Source of the DNA: Flavobacterium sp. 245
GTDB lineage: Bacteria > Bacteroidota > Bacteroidia > Flavobacteriales > Flavobacteriaceae
Assembly: GCF_004362055.1 (NCBI RefSeq)
Contig: NZ_SNXB01000007.1
Location: 237,309 to 301,308 of the forward strand
Direction: 5' to 3'
DNA: 64,000 nucleotides
Positions 51,815-62,156 of this stretch are shown piece by piece. Positions within the stretch are counted from its first letter, which is position 1; the number at the start of each line of letters is the position of its first letter. A program made the position numbers and the translations under genes. The notes beneath the pieces are model-generated. The model had not been told where the DNA came from. It searched no databases and worked only from the letters and a program-made list of their open reading frames with translations.

Positions 51815-51861
51815 CATCTGCTCAAACTTAACTAAAATAAACGCAGTTACTACTAACTCAA

Positions 51862-53880
51862 CTAATTTAATGGAGTGAATTTTATAGCTGTTCCTCCTCC
51901 AGCTGCCAATTTGATATTTATTATACTTTTACTATTTACTTTTTGTTTTAAAATCGTAACCGGATACGGATTTGTTTTATAATCTGCTCCTGCTCCATCA
52001 GCATAAATTGTTGCTTCATATTCCTTACCGCCATCTAAAAATGACAATTCTACTTTTAAGTCTCTTGCATTTTTATTGGTAATCGAACCTAAATACCAGT
52101 TTTTCTCATCCCAATCTTTACGAACAATAGTCGTGTATTCACCAATTTTAGAATCCAAAACTTTAGTTTCCGACCAAGTACACGGAACATCTTTTATGAA
52201 TTGAAATTCAGGTTTTCCAACATAATTCTCCGGTAAATCTGAAGCCATTTGCAACGGACTGAAAATAATCACATATAAAGCCAATTGATTCGCCAAAGTC
52301 GTTTGAACTCTTGCTCCAGACGGCGTTTTATAATCGAAATTGAAATTCCCCGGCGTGTAATCAAACGGTCCAGAAAGCATTCTTGTAAAAGGAAGCGTCG
52401 TTAAATGCTGTGGTGTATTTCCTCCATCAACAGACCATGCATTATATTCCTGTCCTCTGCCGCCTTCCTGCGACATAAAGTTTGGATACGTACGCTGAAT
52501 TCCTGTTCCTTTCATAGGCTCGTGATTATCAATCATGATATGGTATTTCGCAGCCGTTTCAATCACTTTTCTGTAATGACGCGCTCCATATTGGCTGTCG
52601 TGCCATTCTTTTTTATCCAGATATTTGTTTACATAACCCGTTTTAACCGAATTGACACCCATTTTTTGATACAATTTAAAAGCATCTTCAAGCTGGCTTT
52701 CATAATGCTTTGAAGCACCCGCAGTTTCATGATGGCCAATTAAACGGACATTTTTAATGGCCGCATATTTTGTAATTTCTTCCAAATTAAAATCGGGATA
52801 GGCTTTTACAAAACTAAATGCAGATCCATCGGCAGTCCAGTCGCCGTCCCAGCCTTCGTTCCAGCCTTCAACCAGAACGCCGTCAAAATTGTTTTTCGCA
52901 GCAAAATCAATATATTCTTTTGTGTTTTTTGTTGTAGCACCATGTTTTGGACCTTGTCCCCAAGTGAATTTTTCTAAATGCATTCCCCACCAAATTCCAA
53001 TATACTTTGATGGTGTAATCCAGGAAAGATCATCAATTTTTGAAGGTTCATTTAAATTCAGCATAATGGTCGAAGTAGCCACATCACCAGGTGTTTTTCC
53101 AACAACAACCGTTCTCCAAGGTGTCACAAAAGGAGCTTCGGCATATACTTTTACACCATCAGCCCAAGGTACTAAATCACTTTTGTATTGTTTATCGCTT
53201 GTTTTTAAGAGCGTCATTGAAGCAAAATCCGTCAAATTAGCTTCATGAATTGCCACGTACAATTTCTCCTTAGTTTCAAAAGTAGCGGGAGTATTAATTG
53301 TATCTGTTTTACTGATTGGCGTTTTACGATATTCACTTTCATAATAACTGTTTTCGCGGTGCACCGGAATCCACCAAACATCATTATTTGATTTAAAAGT
53401 AAACTCTGTAACTTCATTAGAAATCTTCACCTTGCCTAAATGAGGCTGTTTTGGGAAAGAATAACGAAAACCTACACCATCGTCAAAAACCTTGAAAATA
53501 ATATCAACCAAACGCTCCTCTCCTTTTGCTTCTTTCAAGTGAACAGTCAATTCATTATGATGATCTCGCACTTTTTTGAATTCTCCCCAAGGCTGTTCCC
53601 AAGTTTCATCGGCTGTTTTTTCTTCGGTAGAAACGACTTCAAAACCGTCAGTCATTTTTTGAATTCCTTGAAATTCAAAACCCAGCAAAGAAGGCTCAAT
53701 AACCGATTTTCCGCCAGAAGTAAAACTGTATTGTGGCTGTCCAGAAGGAGTTAATTCAAAAACTAATTCGGTGTTTTTTCCAGGAGAACTTATTTTATAG
53801 GTCGTTTTTTTAGTACCGCAAGCGCAAATAAGCATTGAAGCTAAAGCAATTAGGCAGTATCTATATCTTATGTTTTTCAT
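51862..53880 (-). CDS. GH97 alpha-glucosidase (SusB-like), lipoprotein
   Basis: A 672-residue lipoprotein (lipobox LICAC, Cys21). It has the GH97 layout: an N-terminal beta-sandwich (FELTPSGQPQYSFTSGGKSVIEPSLLGFEF), the catalytic barrel with NNFDGVLVEGWNEGWDGDW and a C-terminal beta domain. Glutamates expected in the inverting SusB-type enzyme are in IDNHEPMKGTG, SQEGGRGQEYNAW and CTWSETKVLDSKIGEY. SusB-type enzymes release glucose from alpha-linked oligosaccharides in the periplasm. It is the last gene of a minus-strand operon and follows the GH71/99-like gene by 25 bases. Confidence 0.9.
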   Translation of the reverse strand: MKNIRYRYCLIALASMLICACGTKKTTYKISSPGKNTELVFELTPSGQPQYSFTSGGKSVIEPSLLGFEFQGIQKMTDGFEVVSTEEKTADETWEQPWGEFKKVRDHHNELTVHLKEAKGEERLVDIIFKVFDDGVGFRYSFPKQPHLGKVKISNEVTEFTFKSNNDVWWIPVHRENSYYESEYRKTPISKTDTINTPATFETKEKLYVAIHEANLTDFASMTLLKTSDKQYKSDLVPWADGVKVYAEAPFVTPWRTVVVGKTPGDVATSTIMLNLNEPSKIDDLSWITPSKYIGIWWGMHLEKFTWGQGPKHGATTKNTKEYIDFAAKNNFDGVLVEGWNEGWDGDWTADGSAFSFVKAYPDFNLEEITKYAAIKNVRLIGHHETAGASKHYESQLEDAFKLYQKMGVNSVKTGYVNKYLDKKEWHDSQYGARHYRKVIETAAKYHIMIDNHEPMKGTGIQRTYPNFMSQEGGRGQEYNAWSVDGGNTPQHLTTLPFTRMLSGPFDYTPGNFNFDYKTPSGARVQTTLANQLALYVIIFSPLQMASDLPENYVGKPEFQFIKDVPCTWSETKVLDSKIGEYTTIVRKDWDEKNWYLGSITNKNARDLKVELSFLDGGKEYEATIYADGAGADYKTNPYPVTILKQKVNSKSIINIKLAAGGGTAIKFTPLN

Positions 53881-53905
53881 TATTTAATTGTATTAATTAC
53901 AACTG

Positions 53906-55150
53906 TTATTTTATTTCGCTTACTACTTGTTTTGCTTTTGCGGGCTGCATCGAAACAAAATAATTAAAAGCCTGGTCTAATTTTTTCTGAGCGTCGGCGT
54001 TGCCTTTCTTTTCTACTCTTAGGTTATACAGTTTACTGATGTCTGCAAAAAATGATTCGGTATTTTTTACACCAGCAAAAGTTTTCACTTTTTCGATATA
54101 ATTATAACCAAATTCAACTGTTGGCTCAAACATAGTTCCTTCGCCAAAGTCATTCCATGTAATTAATTGCAGATAGCTTAAGTTTGCATTTTTAGCCAAA
54201 GAAAGTGTTTCATCAAGCGTTGCTCCATTGTTGTGCTCGATTGTCCAGCCAATTGCTGCGCCGCCTCCGCCTTCGGCATAAAAATCTTTAAAACCAGGAT
54301 AAGCGCTTCCCACAGCAACTGAAAGTTTTGGCTTTGTATTGGTGTACCAATTAGTCAAATAAGTACTGTTTTTATACACCCAAGAATATTCGCCAGAAGC
54401 ATTATCTCCAGCTTCAACAGATTGATCCCAAAGCGTTAGAAAAGTAGGTTTTGCAGTCAATGTACTAAAAACGTTTGTCCATTCGGCTGGAGTCTGCAAT
54501 ACAATTGGACCGAAATTCAGCAATAATGGTTTTCCGTTTATTTTGATGTAATTGGCATCTGGAAAATAATTCGTCTGCATATAACTTAAATCAGTTTTTG
54601 CTGCACTGGTTACTGAAATTGCTTTTCCTGCATCGACAACATTTTTTGTAACACGGTCTTCATAAACAATCGCATATTCAAGTCCAACTTTATCCAGCAT
54701 GGCGATTAACTGCTCTGTATTTTCTTTTACCATTCGGTAATCGTTCACATCATAAGTGCCGTACCAATCGATTAAAACACCATCAATTCCTGAATATTTC
54801 ATCAATAATAAATGGTTTTCAATCACATTTTTGTCGCCCGAATGATACGGCCCGATTAGCGGATAATAATAAGATGCAATTTCCCTGCGGTTGTTTGCTC
54901 CAATATTATTTGGATTTTTGTTTGCCATAGTCCAGTGATATCCCCATTTTTTATCGGCACTGCTTTCATTGGTTTCAAACCAAGGCATATAATGAACATA
55001 AATTTTGGTGCTGTTTGTTTTTTCAATTGCAACAGGTGCAAGTGTTTCGGGTTCTGTTGGTTTATCTGGACCTTTATCATCACTGCCGCATCCGGCAGCG
55101 ATTAAAACATTCACGATCCCAAAAAACAATAAAGTGATAGATCTTTTCAT
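53906..55150 (-). CDS. GH71/GH99-like lipoprotein
   Basis: With the ATG at 55150 the protein has 414 residues and a lipobox (VLIAAGC, Cys21); an upstream in-frame start at 55183 would precede the signal and is rejected. The start of the mature domain, KIYVHYMPWFETNES...WGYHWTMANKNPNNIGANNRREIASYYYPLIGPYHS, and GIDGVLIDWYGTYDVNDYRMVKENTEQLIAMLD are typical of the GH71/GH99-like group. GH99 enzymes cleave alpha-mannans and GH71 enzymes alpha-1,3-glucans; this subgroup is not fixed. Surface anchoring and SusC/D neighbours suggest it cuts a polysaccharide outside the cell. Confidence 0.8.
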   Translation of the reverse strand: MKRSITLLFFGIVNVLIAAGCGSDDKGPDKPTEPETLAPVAIEKTNSTKIYVHYMPWFETNESSADKKWGYHWTMANKNPNNIGANNRREIASYYYPLIGPYHSGDKNVIENHLLLMKYSGIDGVLIDWYGTYDVNDYRMVKENTEQLIAMLDKVGLEYAIVYEDRVTKNVVDAGKAISVTSAAKTDLSYMQTNYFPDANYIKINGKPLLLNFGPIVLQTPAEWTNVFSTLTAKPTFLTLWDQSVEAGDNASGEYSWVYKNSTYLTNWYTNTKPKLSVAVGSAYPGFKDFYAEGGGGAAIGWTIEHNNGATLDETLSLAKNANLSYLQLITWNDFGEGTMFEPTVEFGYNYIEKVKTFAGVKNTESFFADISKLYNLRVEKKGNADAQKKLDQAFNYFVSMQPAKAKQVVSEIK

Positions 55151-55175
55151 ATTGATGTAATTTGTTTTTTTATTT

Positions 55176-55318
55176 TTAAACACATAGAAACATAGCTTTT
55201 AGCACTCAAAAAAAGGCGTTTCACTTATTTTAAATGCACATAGCAATCTTTGTGAAAGAAATAAGTTTCTTTTAATATTTTTTATTTACACATAAAATCT
55301 ATGTTGCTATGTGTTTAA
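55176..55318 (-). repeat. 143-bp element, copy 2, inside the PUL operon
   Basis: Exactly the same length as the copy at 32346-32488 and reverse-complementary to it in the window. Since this operon runs on the minus strand, both copies have the same orientation relative to transcription. It lies between SusD and the GH71/99-like gene. Confidence 0.85.
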
Positions 55319-55412
55319 TAATATTCCCATGATTTATACCTAAGAATAATCCAGATTTAAAATATGTCAGCCTTCCACGACTAACCAACATGGAAGACTG
55401 ACATTCAATAAC

Positions 55413-56915
55413 CTAATACCCAGGATTCTGTTTTAGGTTTTTATTTGTTGTTAAAACCGTACTTGGAATAGGGAAAATTGCTCTATATTTTTCAGTAGTT
55501 CCTTTTTCCCACCATGCTAAGAAGAATGTTCCAAAACGAATGTTGTCTGTTCTTCTTCTTCCTTCAAAAGTAAATTCCTTAAGCAATTCCTGATCAATAA
55601 AATGAAGATCAATTGTTGTTGGCATTTCTTCGCCCGCACGAGCTGTTATTTGCTGCAAGAATGGTTTTGCCAAATCAGGAGAACCTAAACGAACGTAGCA
55701 TTCTGCCTGCATCATTAAAATTTCGGCATAACGAATTACAACTAAATCGTGATCGCGTTCCCAAGTTTCTCCTTCTTTCATTTCGTATTTGCCTAAACGA
55801 ACACCTTGATTTTCTTTAGCATCAGCAACACTAGTAACTTCTTCAGTATACGTCAACTTTTCACCATTATCCATAATGATAACTTGTCCGGTAGCTTTAT
55901 TAATTTGATCTCCGGCAACCATACATTTTTTTCTTTTGTCAGTATCAGCAAAAGCAGAGAATACTCCTGGCTGCGCACACATTCCGTTTGCACTCCAAGG
56001 ATAATCGGCAGTTGCAGAAACAGTCAATTTATGCAAGTAATGACAAGACATTGAATTCATGTAATTTCCTACCGTTCCAGCTTTTGAATCGTACGGAATT
56101 GCAAAAATGATTTCAGGTGATTTTTGATTTTCTGTAGCAAAATTGGCAAAGAAATCTGGCGTCAAAGAGTAGCCCGAAATCTTTTGGCACATGTTAAGAC
56201 AATCCTGCCAACGTGCAGTTCCTATAAAAGCTTCAGAATTTAAATACAATCTAGCCAATAAAGAATATGCTACATTTTTTGTCATTTTAGAATACACCAC
56301 ATTTGAATTTAAGTGCGGAAGAGCATCTGTCAATTCTTTTTCAACAAAATCATAAACTTGTTTTCTTGTAGAATTTGACGGAAGTGATGTGTCTTCAAAA
56401 TTGGTTACGATTGGCACATTTCCGAATAAATCCAAAAGATTGTAATAATAGTAGGCTCTTAAAGCTTTTAATTCAGCATAAATTGGCGCTTTTGCAGTAT
56501 CAGTCAAAGACGATTTATCGATTTGATATATGATTGAGTTGATCTTTGCAATTCCCGTATAATTGTAACGCCAAGCCGAAAGAATCATTCGGTTATCCGC
56601 TTTCCAAGTATGTTTTTGTGCATCTTGATATTGCCCGCCATCGTACCAGTTTGTTCCTCTAGTAGGAATTGTAGCTTCATCAGAAACAGTTTCAGTTAAA
56701 AAGAATACATATTCGCAAGTTGGGTAATTGTTTGATATTCCGTCAGCGAATCCTCTTAGAGAAGAATAAGCCCCTCCAACTAATGCATCAATTTCCTTTG
56801 GAGTATTTCCAAAATTTCCATCTTCTACTTTATCATATAAGTCTTCACTTAAATCTGTACATGATATCGTAAAAAGCATGCTTATTAATATTGCAGCTGT
56901 TATTTTGATTTTCAT
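55413..56915 (-). CDS. susD: SusD/RagB-family surface glycan-binding lipoprotein
   Basis: A 500-residue lipoprotein (lipobox FTISC, Cys19). It follows the SusD plan: early CTDLSEDLYDKVEDGNFGNTPKEIDALVGGAYSSLR, the TPR-containing helical part with AELKALRAYYYYNLLDLFGNVPIVTNF, and the C-terminal EFTFEGRRRTDNIRFGTFFLAWW...FPIPSTVLTTNKNLKQNPGY. SusD-type proteins cap the SusC channel and bind the glycan. Its gene is 25 bases after susC on the minus strand. Glycan specificity is unknown. Confidence 0.92.
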   Translation of the reverse strand: MKIKITAAILISMLFTISCTDLSEDLYDKVEDGNFGNTPKEIDALVGGAYSSLRGFADGISNNYPTCEYVFFLTETVSDEATIPTRGTNWYDGGQYQDAQKHTWKADNRMILSAWRYNYTGIAKINSIIYQIDKSSLTDTAKAPIYAELKALRAYYYYNLLDLFGNVPIVTNFEDTSLPSNSTRKQVYDFVEKELTDALPHLNSNVVYSKMTKNVAYSLLARLYLNSEAFIGTARWQDCLNMCQKISGYSLTPDFFANFATENQKSPEIIFAIPYDSKAGTVGNYMNSMSCHYLHKLTVSATADYPWSANGMCAQPGVFSAFADTDKRKKCMVAGDQINKATGQVIIMDNGEKLTYTEEVTSVADAKENQGVRLGKYEMKEGETWERDHDLVVIRYAEILMMQAECYVRLGSPDLAKPFLQQITARAGEEMPTTIDLHFIDQELLKEFTFEGRRRTDNIRFGTFFLAWWEKGTTEKYRAIFPIPSTVLTTNKNLKQNPGY

Positions 56916-56940
56916 TTGTTCTATTTTTGAGTTAATTCGC

Positions 56941-59940
56941 TTAGTTATTCAGCGAGAAATTTAATCCAACAGAAATTGTTGTTGGTCTAGGATAATTATT
57001 ATATCTGTCGATACCCGGAGCTGCTAATCCTGTCTGATCTGAACCATTTTGAGCATTTAAGCCAATCTCTGGATCAACACCTTTGTAACTTGTAAACACA
57101 GCAAGATTTTCTCCCATTAAATAAATTCTAAGTTTTGAATTTTTGAATCCAATTGGCATTGTATAGCCAACAGAAAGCGTTTGAAGTCTAAAGAAAGAAG
57201 CATCCTCAATCCAATAATCAGAATATTTAGGTGCCGAAGTAATGCCGCTTCCTAAGAAATCATCTGGAACATTGTAAGCTGGCAATCTGTTTGGATCATT
57301 AAGCATCATGTTTGTTGCATTTAATGCTTTTTGACCAAACATTCCGTAACCGCTGATTCCAAGATCAAAATTTCCGTATGTAAAATTCATTCCGATACCC
57401 AATGTCAAATCTGGCTGAATATTTCCTAAATCTGTTTTATCATCATCTACTAAAGCGCTTTCTGCAACAATATCACCTGCAGCATTGTAGTACTGTATTT
57501 TGCCATCTTGATCAAGTCCCGCATTTCTGAATCCCCAGAAAGTTCCAACAGGATAACCCTCAGCAATAATTTGAGAATATTGTCCAGACATACCTGCTAA
57601 ACCATGCAGCGAACCGCTGTAAATAACATCAGTTTTATAAGTTGGATTCGAAAGTTTTTCGATTTTTTGGATGTTGTGCCCAAGTGTCAAATTAGCATTC
57701 CAATTGAATTTCGGCCCTTTGATAATGTCAGCATTCAAAGTAAGTTCAACTCCTTTGTTTGACATTTCACCAACGTTTGCCAGCATAGTTCCAACTAAAT
57801 AAGGAGGCTGAGGCACTTCGTAAGTGTATAATAAATCGTCTGTATTTTTAGAATACCATTCAAATGAACCTGAAATTCTGTTGAAAAGCGTGAAATCAAA
57901 ACCAATGTTTAATTGCTTCGTTGATTCCCATTTCAAATCAGGATTTGGATTTTGTTGTGGCGAATAAGCCAAACTCCAAGTTCCTGTAACAGGATCGTAG
58001 TAACTGTCGTTTCCAACTCCTAAAATCGAAAGTGATTTATACTCTCCAATTCCGTCTTGATTACCCGTTACACCATAACCCACTCTCAATTTTAAGTTAT
58101 CAAGCCAGCCTTTTGTACCATCCATAAATCCTTCATTTGAAATTTTCCAAGCCACAGAAGCTGATGGGAAAGTTCCCCATTTATTATTTTCTCCAAAACG
58201 GCTTGAACCGTCTCTTCTTACCGTTGCAGTCAGCAAATATTTACCGTCATAAGCATAATTGGCACGAGCATAAAATGAAACCAAATTTGATTTTCCTTTA
58301 TACGAATAAACATCACCTAAACGATATTTGTAACCTGCACCTAAATTGTTATAGCTGAAAGCATCTGTTACAAAACCGCTTCTCTGAGCTCCAAAACCTT
58401 CGTAAATATTCTCTAAATAAGAATATCCTGCCAATGCGCTGATATTGTGTTTATCAATTACTTTAGTATAATTTACATAAAGTTCGCCTTGTGCATTTGT
58501 GTATTCACCATATGTTTTTTGTCCATAACCACCTTCAGTAGCTCCTTCTAAAACTGCATAGCTCGGTTTGTAAGTACTTGCCTGAACCGCATTATGTTCT
58601 AAAGAAATATTGGCAACAGCCAAGAAATCATTCAAAAATTTAACTTCAGTTTTAAAATAACCTAGAAGTCTGTGTCTCTCATTATCAACCGTTCTGTTTG
58701 TTAAAAGTTCAACTGGATTGAAGTACTGGTTAAGGGCTACAGATGAAAATTCGCCTGTTGGTGTATAAACCGGAATTGTTGGATTCAGGTTATAAGCATA
58801 TTCAAAAATTCTGTAATCAACTGGGTGCCATTTATCGATATTAGCAAATAATCCCATGTCAAATTTTACATCTTTATTGTCACCAAGATATTGATAAGCA
58901 CTAATGTTTCCGCTAAGTCTTTCTAAACCTGACTCTTTAATAACTCCTTCGTTATTTAAATACGAAAGTGACGTTCTGAAACCACTGTCGGTTTTACCAG
59001 AATTAATCGTCAAAGTATGTGATTGCGAAATGGCTGTCTGCTCAATTGCTTTTTGCCAATTTGTATTTGCACCATAATCAACAGCATCTGCACTATTAGT
59101 TTGACGAACATAATTTCTCCATTGATTTGCTGACAAAAGATCTAAATTATCGGTCACATAACCAATGCTTGACATACCGCTGTACACAACAGAAACTCCT
59201 TTTGTACCTGATTTTGTTGTAATAATGATAACTCCATTTGCTCCTCTTGAACCATAAATAGCAGTTGCCGAAGCATCTTTTAAAACGTCAACCGTTTTAA
59301 TATCTGAAGGTTGTACTACGTTGATATCAACACCAGCAATTCCGTCAACTACAATTAATGGGTTGTTGCTTGCAGTTAATGATGTTCCACCACGAAGACG
59401 CAAAGTTGAGCCCGCTGCTGGATCACCAGAAGGACGAATAACATTTAAACCTGCAACTTTCCCTTGCAAAACCTGCTCTGTAGATGAAATTGTTCCTTTT
59501 ACTAAATCATCTGCTTTTACGGTTGAAATAGCTCCAGTTAAATCTGATTTCTTTTGAGTTCCATAACCAACGGCTACAACCTGAACCTCAGCTAATTGAT
59601 AACCGTCGTTTTGCAGACGCACCTCAATATTTTTTGATGCCGAAGTAATTTGAACTTTCTGAGTTGCTGATCCAATAAAAGAAACTTCAATCGAACCTCC
59701 TACGGCTACCATCAAAGCGAATTTTCCGTCAAAATCTGTTGTGGTGGCGTTTTTTGTACCCACCTCAATTACCGAAGCTCCCGGCAATACAGTGCCTGTA
59801 TTGTCATAAACAGTACCTGATACCTGCTTTTTTTCTTGAGCAAACATTCCTGCCGAAAGAAAAAGCATGAAAATCATGAATACTGAAGTTTTAGTAGTCC
59901 ACATTTGATGCAGGACTATTTTTTTATTTTTACTATTCAT
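56941..59940 (-). CDS. susC: SusC/RagA-family TonB-linked outer-membrane transporter
   Basis: A 999-residue TonB-dependent transporter with a signal peptide ending SAGMFAQ. It has a carboxypeptidase-regulatory-like domain (VSGTVYDNTGTVLPGASVIEVGTKNATTTDFDGKF), the SusC plug (EVQVVAVGYGTQKKSDLTGAISTVKADDLVKGT and VVDGIAGVDINVVQPSDIKTVDVLKDASATAIYGSRGANGVIIITTKSG) and a long barrel ending GLNFSLNN. It moves the bound oligosaccharide across the outer membrane. It is followed by susD and preceded by the SusE-position gene, with about 120 bp between. Confidence 0.95.
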   Translation of the reverse strand: MNSKNKKIVLHQMWTTKTSVFMIFMLFLSAGMFAQEKKQVSGTVYDNTGTVLPGASVIEVGTKNATTTDFDGKFALMVAVGGSIEVSFIGSATQKVQITSASKNIEVRLQNDGYQLAEVQVVAVGYGTQKKSDLTGAISTVKADDLVKGTISSTEQVLQGKVAGLNVIRPSGDPAAGSTLRLRGGTSLTASNNPLIVVDGIAGVDINVVQPSDIKTVDVLKDASATAIYGSRGANGVIIITTKSGTKGVSVVYSGMSSIGYVTDNLDLLSANQWRNYVRQTNSADAVDYGANTNWQKAIEQTAISQSHTLTINSGKTDSGFRTSLSYLNNEGVIKESGLERLSGNISAYQYLGDNKDVKFDMGLFANIDKWHPVDYRIFEYAYNLNPTIPVYTPTGEFSSVALNQYFNPVELLTNRTVDNERHRLLGYFKTEVKFLNDFLAVANISLEHNAVQASTYKPSYAVLEGATEGGYGQKTYGEYTNAQGELYVNYTKVIDKHNISALAGYSYLENIYEGFGAQRSGFVTDAFSYNNLGAGYKYRLGDVYSYKGKSNLVSFYARANYAYDGKYLLTATVRRDGSSRFGENNKWGTFPSASVAWKISNEGFMDGTKGWLDNLKLRVGYGVTGNQDGIGEYKSLSILGVGNDSYYDPVTGTWSLAYSPQQNPNPDLKWESTKQLNIGFDFTLFNRISGSFEWYSKNTDDLLYTYEVPQPPYLVGTMLANVGEMSNKGVELTLNADIIKGPKFNWNANLTLGHNIQKIEKLSNPTYKTDVIYSGSLHGLAGMSGQYSQIIAEGYPVGTFWGFRNAGLDQDGKIQYYNAAGDIVAESALVDDDKTDLGNIQPDLTLGIGMNFTYGNFDLGISGYGMFGQKALNATNMMLNDPNRLPAYNVPDDFLGSGITSAPKYSDYWIEDASFFRLQTLSVGYTMPIGFKNSKLRIYLMGENLAVFTSYKGVDPEIGLNAQNGSDQTGLAAPGIDRYNNYPRPTTISVGLNFSLNN

Positions 59941-60060
59941 ATGAAGTTATTTATTGTTTTTTATCAGTCATATGTAATTCGCATATACATTATTGGTTCA
60001 ACGACCAATTTTAGGGTTATGCTCATTTCATTAGAATTGATGTTTTAATTTGATAGTGAA

Positions 60061-61143
60061 TTATTTGTCCAAAGTTTTAAGCGGAATTTTGGTGTCAGAG
60101 ATTGTTTTGTCTTTGTTGTCTTTTACCAAAACATGAATCTCATTTAAACCTTGAACACCATTTAATTCTGAAACTAAATTGACAAATCCTTTTATCTCAG
60201 CTGTTCCTCCAGAAAACTCACCAGATATTATTTTACTTCCAGCCGTGATCGTATAAATAAGTTTATTTACACCCGCTTCATTGTTTTTTCTAGACATTCC
60301 AAGAAAATCTTTCTGGCTGATAACCGTTGGGAAAAAACTGAAACTTGGCGGTGGTGGCGGAATAAATTCACCCGCATAAATAATTTGGTCTCCTGAATTA
60401 GTCGTCCAATCTTTTGCTACCATCAGGAAAGTAATATTTTCCATAACAAAACCTGCTGGGGGATTGTAGTATTGCTGTGGAATCAAATCCATTCTATAAA
60501 AACCATTTCCAAGATCTTTCAATTTTGTTTTTTCAGATACATCTGGAAGCCATGCTTGATATTCCTGCAAAACAGCCCAATTGTTTAATCCGCTATGAAA
60601 ATGAACGCTAGGAACACCTACAAAACCATCTTTTAAATTAGAATTGAATAAAATACTTACCGGTTTATCAATTAAAGGTTTTGTTGGATAGGATCTGATT
60701 AACTCATTTGCAGTATAAAAAGAAGAAAAATCAGTGTAAGGCATATTGGCAACATCACTTTGTTTTGATCCGTTTTTGTTTTTCAAACGAAACCAAAATC
60801 CTGCGCTTGCAGCAATTTCATCTGGAGTTTTAGAAAAATAAAGTGTTGGCGTTAAAGTAAAACTCCAAATTTTATTTCCTTCATATTTAAGTTTTGCAAA
60901 ATCAGAAGAATTTTCCCAATGTCCTGCATCTGGTTCAGATGGCGACCAAATCCAGATATAAAGATCTTCAGTCTCTGCAAATGTTGTTCCCGAAAGATCA
61001 AAATACCAAGTCACTTTTTCATCATATTTGTACACTACAGGATAAGATGACATACTGCCTACAGCTCCAGCGGCTTCTTGTGCCTGAATAAAATTAGGAG
61101 CCATCAAAAGGGCAAGTAAAATTGTATATATAAATTTTTTCAT
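60061..61143 (-). CDS. SusE-position secreted protein, unknown
   Basis: A 360-residue protein with a cleavable signal peptide (MKKFIYTILLALLMAPNFIQAQ) and no lipobox. The mature part has repeated beta-sandwich-like segments such as VTWYFDLSGTTFAETEDLYIWIWSPSEPDAGHWENSSDFAKLKYEGNKIWSFTLTP and GFVGVPSVHFHSGLNNW, similar in style to SusE/SusF-type carbohydrate-binding domains. It lies between the DUF5004 lipoprotein and susC. A role in holding or recognising glycan is inferred from position; I do not recognise a named family. Confidence 0.65.
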   Translation of the reverse strand: MKKFIYTILLALLMAPNFIQAQEAAGAVGSMSSYPVVYKYDEKVTWYFDLSGTTFAETEDLYIWIWSPSEPDAGHWENSSDFAKLKYEGNKIWSFTLTPTLYFSKTPDEIAASAGFWFRLKNKNGSKQSDVANMPYTDFSSFYTANELIRSYPTKPLIDKPVSILFNSNLKDGFVGVPSVHFHSGLNNWAVLQEYQAWLPDVSEKTKLKDLGNGFYRMDLIPQQYYNPPAGFVMENITFLMVAKDWTTNSGDQIIYAGEFIPPPPPSFSFFPTVISQKDFLGMSRKNNEAGVNKLIYTITAGSKIISGEFSGGTAEIKGFVNLVSELNGVQGLNEIHVLVKDNKDKTISDTKIPLKTLDK

Positions 61144-61151
61144 ATTACTTT

Positions 61152-61673
61152 TTAATTAATAGCATTTAATTTAAACACGTAAGACACAAATGCAGATCCT
61201 CCAGAGGAATGAATTAATTGAAATTCTAATTCTTCATTGCTTCCTGGAACTGATGATAATTTTAACTCATCTGTTTTTTGAGTTTTTTGAGCATCACTGA
61301 ATAAGTAGATTTTTGTTGCACCCAAATTAGTTGGCTGAAAATCTGAACTTAATGCCCAATAGCCTTTTGGTGCAAATAAAGGAGGAACATTTCCTGTTAC
61401 TTCATAACTTGTTGGCTGGTTCTTTTCATCTACATTGAATTTAATTTTAAAATCCTCGTAATTAAAGTACGTACTCAAGTTTTCTTCGTTTGGTTCGATC
61501 TTGTTTGCTTTTGCAACCTCATCAACCATTTTCAAGTTTGTTAATCCCCAATTTCCATTTAGTTTCTCATAAAGGGTAATCGGATCAACGTAGCTTCCGT
61601 CGTCGGTATTATCACAGCCAGTGGCCATTAAACACATAACAACAGCTAACCAATAAATACTTTTACATCTCAT
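61152..61673 (-). CDS. DUF5004-like lipoprotein
   Basis: A 173-residue lipoprotein (lipobox LMATGC, Cys20). After LNGNWGLTNLKMVDEVAKANKIEPNEENLSTYFNYEDFKIKF it has beta strands of lipocalin-like type and ends FVSYVFKLNAIN. This pattern resembles the DUF5004 proteins found beside SusC/SusD in Bacteroidetes PULs, whose function is unknown. It is the first gene of the minus-strand operon, and its stop is eight bases before the SusE-position gene. Confidence 0.7.
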   Translation of the reverse strand: MRCKSIYWLAVVMCLMATGCDNTDDGSYVDPITLYEKLNGNWGLTNLKMVDEVAKANKIEPNEENLSTYFNYEDFKIKFNVDEKNQPTSYEVTGNVPPLFAPKGYWALSSDFQPTNLGATKIYLFSDAQKTQKTDELKLSSVPGSNEELEFQLIHSSGGSAFVSYVFKLNAIN

Positions 61674-62156
61674 AAATTTGTGGTTTGTTTGTTAGTTTTT
61701 CTGTCTCATAAAAGACAGAACGAAACTAGATGTTAAATAAATCTAAAAAAAAATATCTGAGAAAAATCAAGATAAAATCGAAAGGTTTTTACGCACAATT
61801 AATTGAAAATCAATAATTTATGTTATTTTTATAATTCAAAAAATCAAGATGCTGTTTAGATGAAAATGCCTACTTATTTAATGGTAAATATGACAATATG
61901 AAAATTAAAGTGGATATTTTTTTCACTATGCATATATATAACTGGTTTTTATTGTATAATTGCAAATAATTAGATCGCTTTTAACATTTATATCTTATTT
62001 TTGAATTCAGAACTTGCTTTTAAAGCTTTTATTTAAAGGAAGTTCCAAAATTCTGAAAGCGCTTTTAATCAGCAGCACTCAAGCTTATCCCATATTGAAA
62101 ACGAATTAACTCGATAAACCAAAAAAGATTTTTTTACCCTAAACCAAAACAAAACC
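61674..62156. promoter_or_regulatory. Divergent regulatory region of the PUL
   Basis: This 483-bp region lies between the regulator and the PUL operon. It holds an 8-bp inverted repeat TTCTGTCT...AGACAGAA (61699-61720) 26 bases before the first operon gene and the palindrome AAAGCGCTTT (62056-62065) upstream of the regulator. The latter resembles LacI or cre-type operators. No gene was seen. Confidence 0.5.

Larger units (their letters stand above)
51497..51861. other. Repeat-filled intergenic region
   Basis: This 365-bp region between convergent genes holds an octamer array (51506-51529), an element with TAACCGCAA ends (51539-51661), a 14-nt tandem array (51684-51769) and the terminator of the PUL operon (51770-51814). 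No gene is seen. Confidence 0.8.

Noticed and set aside
52405..53754. Several plus-strand frames of 100-120 residues inside the GH97 gene
   Set aside because: GH97 is a full-length, well-conserved gene on the other strand, so these are antisense shadows.
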